A stretch of 23,583 bases of DNA. Origin: Deltaproteobacteria bacterium. Lineage in GTDB: Bacteria; Desulfobacterota; Desulfobulbia; Desulfobulbales; VMSU01. The notes under the pieces were generated by a model. It saw only the letters and a list, made by a program, of their open reading frames with translations. It did not search any database and was not told where the DNA came from. Where the stretch lies: positions 1 to 23,583 of the forward strand of contig JAJSAA010000191.1 in the NCBI GenBank assembly GCA_024274995.1, read 5' to 3'. The stretch's first letter is position 1; each line of letters begins with the position of its first letter. Of the stretch, positions 15,515-23,583 are shown in pieces. The position numbers and the translations under genes are program-made.

Positions 15515-16780
15515 TCATTTCAACAAATTTCTGTTAAAATTAAGCTCGACATTTACCCGGTTCTGCACCTCCCTGATCCCGGTGAGACGATTCAGATTGC
15601 TGGTATAGGCATATACAACCCGCAGGCTGACATCTTTACTCGGGGTATAGCTAAACTGCGGTTTCAAACGCCAGATTATTGTGTTAAGAATTCTGGAATC
15701 AAGCCCGCCGCCCGCCGAACGAGTATGGGTGTACTCGCCGGACAAAGAAACTGACATTTTTTTGCTCAGGCTATGACCGGCCTTCACCAACACGCGGTCA
15801 CGCACCGCCAGGCTGGCATAATCGCTGGCCGGATAAAAATCATGGCTCAGCCGTACTGACCCCTTCAGGCGCTCACCGTGATAATCAAGAATGATACGGG
15901 TTAACCAGCCGGTATCTGACCAGGAGTTCTCTACGGGGATTGATGTTACCGCGACAAAATGTGGAGTCGGTGTAGTATCTAACTTAAAGCCCACGTTCCG
16001 GCCTTCCCTCGTTGTCCTGCTGTACTGCATACCGCCGCCCAGGGTAAGACGCCAGAGTTCATTCACCGAATAACCGCAGCCGACTGCCAAACTATACTCA
16101 TCAATTTTTGAAGTAGAAAAATCATTTATTCCTAATTTCAGCTCGGTAAAAATTGATGAATTCGCCGGTTTCCATAGAGGGTGGAACATAGCTCCCAAGG
16201 TGATTTCCTGAGAGCGGCTCGCCCCCAGATCCCTCCCTTTATAGTGCTGATTGGAGAAGGCGTAACTGAAACTGCCACTGGTTTTTTCTGACCAGGCGTA
16301 ATTACTGTTTAGCTGCACCTGCTCCAGCCAGCGGTTAGAGATATCGGTCACCAAACCGCCTTCATCGAGATAACGATCCACCCTGGAATCCCTGGTAACC
16401 GAGGTGGATACACCCATCTGCAGCCGCTCCGTCATACGCCGGTTAAGAGATAAACTGTAATTCTGATCCCAGGCATCCAGGTAAGACGATTTAGCATGAC
16501 GGACAGCCGAAACGGAACCGGACATCTTAACAGAACTTCGCGCTGTACGCCGAAGCGCCGTCAGACGACCGTCAAGGGTGGTAATCATCTCCCCCCCCGC
16601 CGGATTTTCGACAAAGAGCACATTATCGTTGTACTCCTCCTTAATTCCAAGACCGGGAACCAGTTTCCACTCCGCGGCTCCCGCCGTCGCTGGCTCTAAC
16701 AGGCTGACTGTGACAAGGGCCAGAAAGCAGACGATAAATACCGACTCCATGAGGCGGATTTTACGATCGTCCCGCCGCAT
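15515..16780 (-). CDS. Outer-membrane beta-barrel protein of the exosortase/polysaccharide locus
   Basis: About 421 residues with a signal peptide (MESVFIVCFLALVTVSLLEP region, cleaved near AGAAEW) and then alternating hydrophobic-polar strands throughout, ending FNRNLLK. The start WKLVPGLGIKEEYNDNVLF is typical of the uncharacterised outer-membrane protein found in PEP-CTERM polysaccharide loci, which are probably the outer-membrane export pore or assembly partner. Many Arg and aromatic residues lie on the strands. The start is uncertain: ATG at 16807 overlaps the Wza-like gene by 20 bases, ATG at 16780 lies 7 bases after its stop, and ATG at 16750 gives the shortest signal peptide. None has a clear ribosome site; 16780 fits reinitiation after the preceding stop. 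Confidence 0.8.
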   Translation of the reverse strand: MRRDDRKIRLMESVFIVCFLALVTVSLLEPATAGAAEWKLVPGLGIKEEYNDNVLFVENPAGGEMITTLDGRLTALRRTARSSVKMSGSVSAVRHAKSSYLDAWDQNYSLSLNRRMTERLQMGVSTSVTRDSRVDRYLDEGGLVTDISNRWLEQVQLNSNYAWSEKTSGSFSYAFSNQHYKGRDLGASRSQEITLGAMFHPLWKPANSSIFTELKLGINDFSTSKIDEYSLAVGCGYSVNELWRLTLGGGMQYSRTTREGRNVGFKLDTTPTPHFVAVTSIPVENSWSDTGWLTRIILDYHGERLKGSVRLSHDFYPASDYASLAVRDRVLVKAGHSLSKKMSVSLSGEYTHTRSAGGGLDSRILNTIIWRLKPQFSYTPSKDVSLRVVYAYTSNLNRLTGIREVQNRVNVELNFNRNLLK

Positions 16781-16787
16781 TATTAAT

Positions 16788-17405
16788 TCATGGCACAACG
16801 ATAACATCGCCGGGCATGAGCAGTATGTTCTGATTGAGACCTACCCCTTTTTCGACCTTGTCCAGGTCAAAGGGATAGATAACCATCTTCCCCTGGCGGC
16901 GGCGGAAGATTTTGATCTCATCACCTTGAGCAAAGGGATTCAAGCCGCTGGCCATGGCCAGGGCCTGCAACACGGAGGTCTGCGAATTAAGCTGAAAACG
17001 ACCGGGAGAATTAACCTTGCCGATTATATAAATCAGGAAACTGTTCACTTGATTAACGGTTACCGTCACCACGGGATTAGCGGCATACTCTTTCCACTTT
17101 TTGGTAAGTTCAGCCTGTAATTCACTTACCGTTTTGCCAGCGGCAACAATTTCGCCCAACAGCGGCAATGAGACACGGCCGTCCGGCAGTACCGGCACGA
17201 CCCGGCTCAAGTTATCATTCTTCCACACCGTAATCGCCAAAATATCTCCCGGCCCAATGCGGTAAGCGGGCGGAAGGTCGGCTTGCGGCAGTTCCGCCGC
17301 GGCGGACACAGCCCGCGGTGCCTGGACTACTGAAAGCGCCGCCAACAACACCAACAGCAGCCGAAATGCAATCATCCCCCCTATTCCCCGTTGTCCAATA
17401 ATCAT
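16788..17405 (-). CDS. Wza/GfcE-like polysaccharide export protein
   Basis: A 205-residue secreted protein of the polysaccharide-export (Poly_export/SLBB) family. Signal peptide 1-35 (internal Met12 is an alternative start). The Poly_export domain begins with YRIGPGDILAITVWKN near 46 and includes the LPDGRVSLPLLGEI motif near 72. The SLBB part is FLIYIIGKVNSPGRFQLN near 125, then LQALAMASGLNPFA, and the protein ends LMPGDVIVVP. It lacks the long C-terminal helix of E. coli Wza, as in the short exosortase-locus forms, so a separate barrel (the next gene) may provide the outer-membrane channel. There is no lipobox Cys. The start ATG overlaps the stop of the TPR gene (ATGA), showing tight translational coupling. 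Confidence 0.9.
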   Translation of the reverse strand: MIIGQRGIGGMIAFRLLLVLLAALSVVQAPRAVSAAAELPQADLPPAYRIGPGDILAITVWKNDNLSRVVPVLPDGRVSLPLLGEIVAAGKTVSELQAELTKKWKEYAANPVVTVTVNQVNSFLIYIIGKVNSPGRFQLNSQTSVLQALAMASGLNPFAQGDEIKIFRRRQGKMVIYPFDLDKVEKGVGLNQNILLMPGDVIVVP

Positions 17406-19810
17406 AATATCTCCTGTAACTCTGCTTTAGCTTCATGGCGGCCGGGAAAATCCTTCTGCTCCGCAAGCGCCTTTTGCAACTGGCTGCGCCCCTCGCTCTT
17501 TTCACCATTTTTTAATAAAGCCATACCGAAGTGGTAACGCACTATTGCCGGAACCTTCTCCAATTTATTGACCGCCAGCCGAAGATGAGAAAGCGCCAGC
17601 TTATTGCGCCCCTGCCTGTAATACACCCAGCCCAGAGTATCAAGCACTGCCGGGGCCTCCGGGTTCAGCTCAAGAGCCTTCTTGGCCAGGGAATAGGCGC
17701 GGTCAATATCCTTCTTCGTGCCCCGCGTCTCAACCAGGAGAAAGGCAAGATTATTGGCCGCGTCCCAGAGCTTCGGGTTCTTTTTTAAGGCCCTCTCATA
17801 AATAGAAATCGCCTTGTCGAATTCACCGCTTCGTTCACGAAGTGAGCCAAGGGCGTTAAAGGCAACCCGATTAGCCGGATTTAAGGCCAGTGCTTTCTGC
17901 AGAAAAGCGGCCGCCTCCTTCTTGTCACCCATTTGCAGGCTGTAAATTGCCATATTATTAAGCGGCTTGGGCCATTTGGGGGCCAAAATAGCAGCCCGCT
18001 TAAAATGACGCATGGCCTTTTCGGCCTCTTTCTGCCGGGCATAGATCGTGCCTGCCAGGTTATGGGCAATGGGATCTTTTTCATTATCAGTTAGACGAGC
18101 GCTGACCAGTTTGAGAGCCCGGCTAAGGTCTTTACCGGTGAGCTGGACGGCCATCGCCAACAGTTGATCGGCGGCTGGGTATTTTTTCATCCCCTGCCGC
18201 ACCTCAGCCTCCGCCCTTTGCCGATTACCGGCAAAGGCATAAATCTGAGCAAGACGCAAATAGGCGAAAGGCGCTGTTTTGTCATTCTTTTTTAAGGATT
18301 GATAGAGTCTTTCCGCCTCACCTACTTTACCTGACGTCACCAGCAAATCGGCAAGTTGAGCTGCGGCTCCCAGATCATCCGGGTAGCGTTTATGCAGTTT
18401 TTCGGCAATCGCAAGCGCCCCCGAATGGTCGCCGCGAGAGGAGAGAAGAGACACCAGACGCTGCTGCACCTCTTGGGCGTCCGGGAAGGTCTTGGCCGCG
18501 TTTTTTAAGGCGTCAAGGGCCAGTTCTGTTTCATTATTTAGGAGATAGGCCTGAACAAGATTCAGGTGATAGGCAATGTTATCCGGCCGCTCGTACAGCG
18601 TTGTGCGAAATTCAGCCACCGCTCCAACATAATTGCCATCCAGTATATCTAACTTGCCCTTCAGATAGTGCGCGTCTATATTCTTGGGACTTTCTTTGAT
18701 GACTTCGCCGACCAGTCTGCCGGACTCAGCCAATTCCCCCTTGCGCAGATAGATCCCCGCCAGTCCAACCTTGGTGGCGATTATACCGGCGTCTGAATCA
18801 TCCAAACCCGTCTTAAGATTGTCATTCAGAGTCTTAAGGGCCTGATCTACCTCACCTTCATCAAGCAAAATAGCGGCCAGCGCCCGCCGTTGCAGAGTAT
18901 CTTGTGGCTGCTTGCCAATTCCCCGCCGCAATACGGCTTTCGCCGTCTCGTCAAGGCCCTTGGTTTGGAGGAAACGCGCCACTTTAGTACGCATCTGCGC
19001 CTGATCATCACCACTGGCGGCAATGAGTTGGTCAAGGAGAGCCTCAGCCTCCTTATTTTTTTTCTGCTCAATATAAAAACCAGCCAGAATAAACTTATAT
19101 TTCGCTTTATCAGGGGCAAGACTTACCACCTTTTTCAGTAATGAGAGCGCCTCAGCCGGCTGCCCCCTTTTATCCAGCCTCTCAGCCAGCCTCTCAGCCA
19201 GCCGCAGCCGCAGCATTATAGTTCCTGGATTTTTTCCTATCCCCTCCCGTAAAATCTCTTCATCCTTTTTTACATTTTTGGCACGCTGATAGGCATGGGC
19301 CAACAGGACAAAAAGCTGCTCACTTTTATCCCCTTGCTGCCTGAGCCGTTCAAGATGCCGGATGGCGGCTTTCGGCCCCTTTTGCGTTAGCAGCACCGCT
19401 CCCCGCATAAGCAGGGCTCGTTCATTTTCGGGCTGCCGGTTAAGGATGTATGACAGCATTTCATCAGCCCTGTCCAATGTTCCGGCCGAGATATAGAGGT
19501 TGGCCATCTCCAGCCTGGCCCCGATATTTTCAGGATCCAGATCCACTGTTCTTTTAAAACGGCTAAAGGCGGCCTGGAATTTACCCCGCTTCAGATTAAT
19601 CATGCCCAGCATATAATCAGCCTTAGCGTACTTCCGGTCAATCTGCAGAGCGTTTTTAAATTCCAGGGCCGCCTTTACATAGTGCTCCTGCTCATAAAGA
19701 GTCTGCCCCCGGCTGTAGAATTTCCGCACCTTGTCTTCTTTAGAGCCGCAGGCAGCGACCGAGAACAGCAGAAACACACACAGCAGCCGTAGCGCGAATG
19801 ATCTTCTCAT
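17402..19810 (-). CDS. TPR-repeat lipoprotein of the PrsT type (PEP-CTERM system)
   Basis: About 802 residues. The longest open frame starts at 19969, but that upstream part overlaps the sugar-transferase gene and is not a signal sequence. The ATG at 19810 has AAAGGG 6 bases ahead and gives a clean lipoprotein signal: MRRSFALRLLCVFLLFSVAAC with the lipidated Cys. ATG at 19816 is an alternative. The rest is an array of roughly 34-residue tetratricopeptide repeats (A-x-x-x-Y, P-x-N pattern; for example KAISIYERALKKNPKLWDAA). This matches the large TPR lipoprotein regularly found with exosortases and polysaccharide export genes, probably a periplasmic scaffold linking inner- and outer-membrane parts of export, like AlgK/PgaA. 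The stop overlaps the export-protein start by ATGA. Confidence 0.88.
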   Translation of the reverse strand: MRRSFALRLLCVFLLFSVAACGSKEDKVRKFYSRGQTLYEQEHYVKAALEFKNALQIDRKYAKADYMLGMINLKRGKFQAAFSRFKRTVDLDPENIGARLEMANLYISAGTLDRADEMLSYILNRQPENERALLMRGAVLLTQKGPKAAIRHLERLRQQGDKSEQLFVLLAHAYQRAKNVKKDEEILREGIGKNPGTIMLRLRLAERLAERLDKRGQPAEALSLLKKVVSLAPDKAKYKFILAGFYIEQKKNKEAEALLDQLIAASGDDQAQMRTKVARFLQTKGLDETAKAVLRRGIGKQPQDTLQRRALAAILLDEGEVDQALKTLNDNLKTGLDDSDAGIIATKVGLAGIYLRKGELAESGRLVGEVIKESPKNIDAHYLKGKLDILDGNYVGAVAEFRTTLYERPDNIAYHLNLVQAYLLNNETELALDALKNAAKTFPDAQEVQQRLVSLLSSRGDHSGALAIAEKLHKRYPDDLGAAAQLADLLVTSGKVGEAERLYQSLKKNDKTAPFAYLRLAQIYAFAGNRQRAEAEVRQGMKKYPAADQLLAMAVQLTGKDLSRALKLVSARLTDNEKDPIAHNLAGTIYARQKEAEKAMRHFKRAAILAPKWPKPLNNMAIYSLQMGDKKEAAAFLQKALALNPANRVAFNALGSLRERSGEFDKAISIYERALKKNPKLWDAANNLAFLLVETRGTKKDIDRAYSLAKKALELNPEAPAVLDTLGWVYYRQGRNKLALSHLRLAVNKLEKVPAIVRYHFGMALLKNGEKSEGRSQLQKALAEQKDFPGRHEAKAELQEIL

Positions 19811-19875
19811 TTTCATCCCTTTACCCTGGTTGACGTTCTTTATCCACATCCACAATCTGCCATTTCCACAGCCAA

Positions 19876-21282
19876 TCACATGGCGCCCTTGCGCTGCGAT
19901 ATGACAAGAATAGTCCGCAAAATAATCCTTAAGTCGTCCCTGAACCGCCAGTTGTCGAGATAACGGCAATCGAGTTCCACAACTTTGTTAAAATCAGTCA
20001 CCTTACTACGACCCGAGACCTGCCATAATCCAGTAATCCCCGGTTTAGCAGAGATCCGCCGCCGCTGCCATTCCTCATAACCCTTTACTTCATCCAATGT
20101 CGGCGGTCGGGTGCCGACCAGACTCATTTCACTGCGCAGCACATTAATGAACTGGGGGAACTCATCAAGAGAGGTCTTTCTCAGCCAAGCCCCAATCCTG
20201 GTCACTCGGGGATCATCCTTCATCTTGAACATGGCACCGTTCATCTCGTTATCAGCGAGCAGATCTTTTTTCATCTCCTCAGCGTTACTAACCATAGTGC
20301 GAAACTTAAAGAGCGAAAAAACTCTGCCATTCTGGCCGATTCGGCGCTGACGAAAAAAAACAGGCCCGGGAGAATCAATCCTGATGAGGATGCTGATTAC
20401 GGGCAGCATAACAAACAGCAACAAGCAGCCCGCGCAGGAACCGGCTATATCCAGCATGCGCTTATACAACATTCCGGTGGCGTTTATATTTGCCGCCGGT
20501 ACTGTCAGAAAAGGCACTCCCTGGCAGCGCTCAACAGAAATGGCCATATTGCCAGGCTGCCAGAGAGCAGGCAGAATACGAGCGGAGATTCCAACCCGCC
20601 GACAAATCTCCAAATAGCGATCAAGGTTTACCGAACGGTCACCGCTCATGGCAAAGACAACCTCGTCAATGGCATTTTCTTTCAGAATACGGGGAAGATC
20701 CTCCAGACGACCAAGCACACTATTTTTATTGTCACTATCTTCTCTGTTAACCCGCAGCCGGCCAATAACCTTATGCCCCCAGCTGAGTTGCTTTTCCATC
20801 AGACCGGCAACCATCCGCCCCCGGCCTTCGTCACCGACAATAAGTATTTCCCTGGCATTAAAACCATTGTCAAGCTGGTGCGTTATATAAAGTTCCTCGG
20901 CAAAACGGCCAATAACCGTCAAAATGAAGCTGCCCACCCCGAAAATAATTAAAAATGAACGGGACAAACCGATTCCCGGCAACATGAAAGAGATACCGGC
21001 CAGAAACATAAAATCGATCAAAATGGCCAACAGAACCTTACGCAACATCTCCAGAGCAGAAGACGGCCTGCTGTCGTTATACAAACCCAACTGGCCCATT
21101 ATGTAATTGTTAAGAAACATAACCGCCATGATCGAACTTAGAAAGACCCGGCCGTCCGGCTGCCTGGCACCGTGCAAATATACAGGAAGTAGATAATAGG
21201 CAATGTACCCGGCAAAAATAATGCAAAGGGCATCTATTGCCATACGGACATTATTAAGAATAATTACCTGCTGCTGTAACAT
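19876..21282 (-). CDS. Polyprenyl-phosphate glycosyl-1-phosphate transferase (initiates exopolysaccharide)
   Basis: A 468-residue inner-membrane enzyme that transfers a sugar phosphate to undecaprenyl phosphate, the first step of repeat-unit assembly. Four to five transmembrane helices lie in residues 12-125. A Rossmann-like domain follows (EILIVGDEGRGR near 145). The catalytic bacterial sugar transferase part is 274-468: KRMLDIAG, a membrane helix at 282-302, SPGPVFFRQRRIG, the FKFRTM motif near 326, an Asp-Glu pair in SLDEFPQFIN (372-374), SLVGTRPP at 387-394 and KPGITGLWQVSGRS. This is the WbaP/WcaJ/exosortase-locus PHPT class. The exact sugar cannot be read from sequence. AAGGAAGG is an excellent ribosome site, placed directly behind a terminator-like hairpin. 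Confidence 0.93.
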   Translation of the reverse strand: MLQQQVIILNNVRMAIDALCIIFAGYIAYYLLPVYLHGARQPDGRVFLSSIMAVMFLNNYIMGQLGLYNDSRPSSALEMLRKVLLAILIDFMFLAGISFMLPGIGLSRSFLIIFGVGSFILTVIGRFAEELYITHQLDNGFNAREILIVGDEGRGRMVAGLMEKQLSWGHKVIGRLRVNREDSDNKNSVLGRLEDLPRILKENAIDEVVFAMSGDRSVNLDRYLEICRRVGISARILPALWQPGNMAISVERCQGVPFLTVPAANINATGMLYKRMLDIAGSCAGCLLLFVMLPVISILIRIDSPGPVFFRQRRIGQNGRVFSLFKFRTMVSNAEEMKKDLLADNEMNGAMFKMKDDPRVTRIGAWLRKTSLDEFPQFINVLRSEMSLVGTRPPTLDEVKGYEEWQRRRISAKPGITGLWQVSGRSKVTDFNKVVELDCRYLDNWRFRDDLRIILRTILVISQRKGAM

Positions 21283-21293
21283 CGCCCTTCCTT

Positions 21294-21316
21294 AAAAAAA
21301 GATGCGGCCGCCGCAT
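21294..21316 (-). terminator. Terminator-like hairpin just before the sugar-transferase gene
   Basis: Minus-strand ATGCGG pairs with CCGCAT (6 bp, loop CGG) and is followed by C and TTTTTTT, then AAGGAAGG and the ATG at 21282. The stem is short but GC-rich. Sited between the exosortase gene and the transferase gene, it could end exosortase transcripts or act as an attenuator of the export genes. Confidence 0.55.
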
Positions 21317-21377
21317 AGCTCTGATTAGGTTCAATAAGATACATTATTAATCGAGCCACATTAATGAACGATTAACT

Positions 21378-21410
21378 TTGCTTTAGGATTTGATTAAAAC
21401 CTAAAGGCAA
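21378..21410. repeat. Inverted repeat between exosortase and sugar-transferase genes
   Basis: TTGCTTTAGG and CCTAAAGGCAA form a 10-bp stem with one bulged base around a 12-base AT-rich spacer. No T-run follows on either strand, so it is not an obvious terminator; it may be an operator-like site or an mRNA-processing stem. The 151-base gap holding it is otherwise AT-rich and may carry a promoter for the export operon. Confidence 0.45.
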
Positions 21411-21433
21411 CCATTTAAGGTAGATGAGAAAGA

Positions 21434-22963
21434 TTAAGACGGGACATAAGCTATGAGATGAGGCCACAACTTCCGGATAAAGGCATCCAGGTCAGAGCCT
21501 GCCTTTTTATAGGACATGGAATTGGGCATTTGCAGTTCAACTCTTACCAGGGCACCATCGGTTCGGCCCTTGGTTAAAGAATCCCACATGAGATAAAATT
21601 TATTGAGCCAAGGGCTGGTGACAACCCGGCCGCGCTCCAGGAAAAAATAACTGGCCAGCACCTTGCGGCCCCCTTTTTCCATCTTCATTGCCATTATCTG
21701 AATTACCTTATGCGGAGTCACCTTGATAGTCCGTTTCTGGGAGGACTGCAGGTAGAACCCGCCGCCCAGCAGGCAGGACTGGGGGGCGTGAGCCGTGTGC
21801 CTTGTTCCCTGATAGCGATAATAAGGGATAAGGAGATAAATAGTGCTATGTTGCGCTATGTTCCGATAATAGGCCTGCACATAATCATCAGCCCAGAGTG
21901 ATTTAAGAATATTGGCGCTCAGATAGCTTCTTTTCCCCTGCCACTCACCGATCTGCATGGGAAAACTGGCAAAGTTCTGCCTATCAGTAATCCGCCTGAC
22001 GACATCTCCCCGCATCACGATCCAGCTGGTGCCGATAAAAAGCAGGCAGAGGATAAGACTTAGCAGTACTGGCCGAATCAAACCCGGCTGGGAAGGAACA
22101 GCATCACAGGTCTTTTTCCTCTCCGCCCTCCGGCGGCCGCCGCTCTTTTTCAAAAGAACAGCGAACAACGCCAGCAAGCCCGCCACAATCATGAATCCCA
22201 GCCAACCGGAAAAATCGTGAAAAAAATTAGTAACCATCTCCTCATGTCCATTAACCGTCAACATCCCGGCAACAAAAATCCGAATACCGTTAATTAATAT
22301 CGACAAAGGCACGACAAGAGAGACCAAGACCGCTTTCTGCCAAAATCTTTTATTGATTAAATGCCCAATAATAAGGGACATAAGTAGCATCGGCATGAAA
22401 TACCGCAGGCCGCTGCAGGCATCCGCTACCTGTAATCGGCTGACCCCCAAATCTATGATATTACCATCCTGCATGACACTGACATTAAACAAGCGCAGCA
22501 GCATAACGGACAGAGAGGATGAGTACATCTTCAACTGGAATGTTAACAACCGGTTAATGTATGGCGGCAGGGGAATTATAAAGGCAAGAATTATAATGGG
22601 GAAGGTCAACCGGCGGATTCCCTCCCCGTAAAGCAAGCAGATTAAGCCGACAGCTGCCGCCCAAAAACCAAGATAGGTCAGGGTTTCCACGGAGCCAAGC
22701 TCACCCGCCACAATCAACAGACTGGAAAATAGCGCTATCACTATCCCCACCCCGGACCAGGAGAATTCCCTGAAATGAAAATCGGCGCGTCTCTCCCATA
22801 ACAGGTATAAAAAGAGAGGGATGACCAGCAGGCAGTAATCATTATCACCGCCGTGCCAGCGCTTGGTTAGATGCGCCAACTGCCCCTGATATGAGAGCAG
22901 AAAACTTGCCAGGATCAGCAGCGGCAGGATAAACGGTATAACTCTGCTTTCATTTTTCAGCAT
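21434..22963 (-). CDS. xrtD: Exosortase fused to EpsI domain (VPLPA-CTERM-specific exosortase D type)
   Basis: A 509-residue integral membrane protein with two parts. The N-terminal 270 residues form the exosortase: about eight transmembrane helices with the catalytic Cys183 in ADACSGLRYF, Arg228 in LINGIRIF, and His249 in NFFHDFSGW, the Cys-Arg-His set of transpeptidase-like exosortases. IPLPPYINRLL near 130 is also typical. A charged linker (RRRAERKK near 277) leads to a further membrane helix near 298-316, then the EpsI domain in the periplasm (FPMQIGEWQGKRSYL near 334, YLLIPYYRYQG, and HAPQSCLLGGGF). Fusion of the two is typical of the D subtype, whose substrates carry VPLPA-like tails, matching the VPxP tails of three proteins here. 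It cleaves and attaches those proteins, probably to surface glycan. It starts 24 bases after a VPxP-protein gene. Confidence 0.9.
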   Translation of the reverse strand: MLKNESRVIPFILPLLILASFLLSYQGQLAHLTKRWHGGDNDYCLLVIPLFLYLLWERRADFHFREFSWSGVGIVIALFSSLLIVAGELGSVETLTYLGFWAAAVGLICLLYGEGIRRLTFPIIILAFIIPLPPYINRLLTFQLKMYSSSLSVMLLRLFNVSVMQDGNIIDLGVSRLQVADACSGLRYFMPMLLMSLIIGHLINKRFWQKAVLVSLVVPLSILINGIRIFVAGMLTVNGHEEMVTNFFHDFSGWLGFMIVAGLLALFAVLLKKSGGRRRAERKKTCDAVPSQPGLIRPVLLSLILCLLFIGTSWIVMRGDVVRRITDRQNFASFPMQIGEWQGKRSYLSANILKSLWADDYVQAYYRNIAQHSTIYLLIPYYRYQGTRHTAHAPQSCLLGGGFYLQSSQKRTIKVTPHKVIQIMAMKMEKGGRKVLASYFFLERGRVVTSPWLNKFYLMWDSLTKGRTDGALVRVELQMPNSMSYKKAGSDLDAFIRKLWPHLIAYVPS

Positions 22964-22987
22964 TTAGTCCATTCCAGGGCGTAATAA

Positions 22988-23583
22988 TCAGCTAACTGTT
23001 CCGGCAGATTCCAGCCCTGATCTCGAATAACGCCTTCGGAACAGGGCAAAAAGCGCCAGTCCTGATCCTAATAACCATTGAGTCGGCATAATTGGCACAG
23101 CGGAACTAAGAACAAGCGGATCCGAGTAAAGAGAAAGATCCATATTACCACTATAGGAACCGTCAACAATCCTACGGTTAGGCTCAAAATCAGAATACCA
23201 GGGGGTAGAATTAGAAACATTCGCAGTACTATTAAACTGCCCCGCAACCCCCCCGATATTACCCGCCAAGGCAAGCGTCATCTGAGAGCTAAAATTGTCC
23301 CCCCCTTGGCGCAGCGTGATATAGTCATCAGAAAAAAATGATAGAGTGGTACCTGGCCAGTTCGGGAAAACAATCGTCCGCCGCGTATCTATGCTCCACA
23401 CCTGAAACCCGGGGCGATCAAAACCCTCGTCGTACGAGGACACACTCTGTAAGTTCGTAAAGTAAACAGGACTGGTAAAAATCCCTTGGGGATAATCACC
23501 GTCTGCGGCAAGCGGCTTTTGTCCACCCCAGTCCCCACCGGTATAGACGTATGCCTCAGCAGTACCGCAGAGCAAAAAAACCA
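22988..23583 (-). CDS. VPLPA/PEP-CTERM-type secreted protein (5' end outside window)
   Basis: Partial protein of about 198 visible residues; the frame continues past the window edge, and the first visible residues (VFLLCGTAEAY) are the end of a signal peptide, so only a short N-terminal part is missing. The body is Asp/Ser/Gly/Thr/Phe-rich with no domain I recognise (TRRTIVFPNWPGTTLSFFSD near the middle). The tail AVPIMPTQWLLGSGLALFALFRRR is a variant sorting signal: P-x-M-P in place of VPxP, then a membrane stretch and an Arg cluster, with an unusually long 12-residue polar extension after it. It sits 24 bases upstream of the exosortase gene, suggesting a cotranscribed sorting substrate. Confidence 0.75.
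   Translation of the reverse strand, partial: VFLLCGTAEAYVYTGGDWGGQKPLAADGDYPQGIFTSPVYFTNLQSVSSYDEGFDRPGFQVWSIDTRRTIVFPNWPGTTLSFFSDDYITLRQGGDNFSSQMTLALAGNIGGVAGQFNSTANVSNSTPWYSDFEPNRRIVDGSYSGNMDLSLYSDPLVLSSAVPIMPTQWLLGSGLALFALFRRRYSRSGLESAGTVS

Noticed and set aside
19811..19969. N-terminal extension of the TPR protein to 19969
   Set aside because: It overlaps the sugar-transferase gene, lacks a ribosome site, and would bury a perfect lipoprotein signal that begins at 19810.

Overview
The window is one block of co-oriented genes: every gene I can support lies on the minus strand, so transcription runs from high to low coordinates. The mix of genes points to a Gram-negative bacterium with an outer membrane. 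It holds an exosortase/PEP-CTERM-type exopolysaccharide locus, Wza- and Wzz-type export proteins, a two-partner secretion pair and Lol-type lipoproteins. GC looks moderate (about half). The combination, and a fused exosortase-EpsI gene with VPxP-type sorting tails, resembles sulfate-reducing Desulfobacterota (Desulfobulbales-like); this lineage assignment is inference. I see no mobile elements, tRNA, rRNA or CRISPR.

Region 1 (23583 to 12996) is the envelope polysaccharide and sorting locus. In transcription order it holds: a PEP-CTERM/VPLPA-type surface protein cut by the window edge; an exosortase fused to an EpsI domain; a polyprenyl-phosphate sugar transferase that starts the glycan; a TPR lipoprotein of the PrsT type; a Wza-like export protein; a large beta-barrel protein; a GumC/Wzz-type chain-length protein; and a CpsD-like ParA/tyrosine-kinase-type ATPase. 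No dedicated glycosyltransferases besides the initiating enzyme are in view.

Region 2 (12995 to 8081) holds likely products and partners of the exosortase: two more VPxP-tailed secreted proteins (starts at 12586 and 10183), a 62-residue DUF2292-like protein, an unrecognised 280-residue membrane-anchored protein, and a cysteine-rich PstS-like periplasmic binding protein. Both VPxP-protein genes have long, structured 5' leaders. The leader at 10184-10558 has two copies of a 44-45 nt element with compensatory stem changes. The first copy overlaps an intrinsic terminator in a mutually exclusive way. This is the best candidate for an undescribed regulatory RNA here.

Region 3 (7820 to 1) is a compact operon for two-partner secretion: a SlyD/FKBP-like lipoprotein, a SlyD/FKBP-thioredoxin fusion, the TpsB outer-membrane transporter, and a very large TpsA exoprotein that runs off the window. 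Gaps are 24, 5 (ATG start chosen for TpsB) and 17 bases. The two accessory proteins look like dedicated periplasmic folding or redox factors. The visible TpsA has no cysteine, so the thioredoxin domain probably serves another client.
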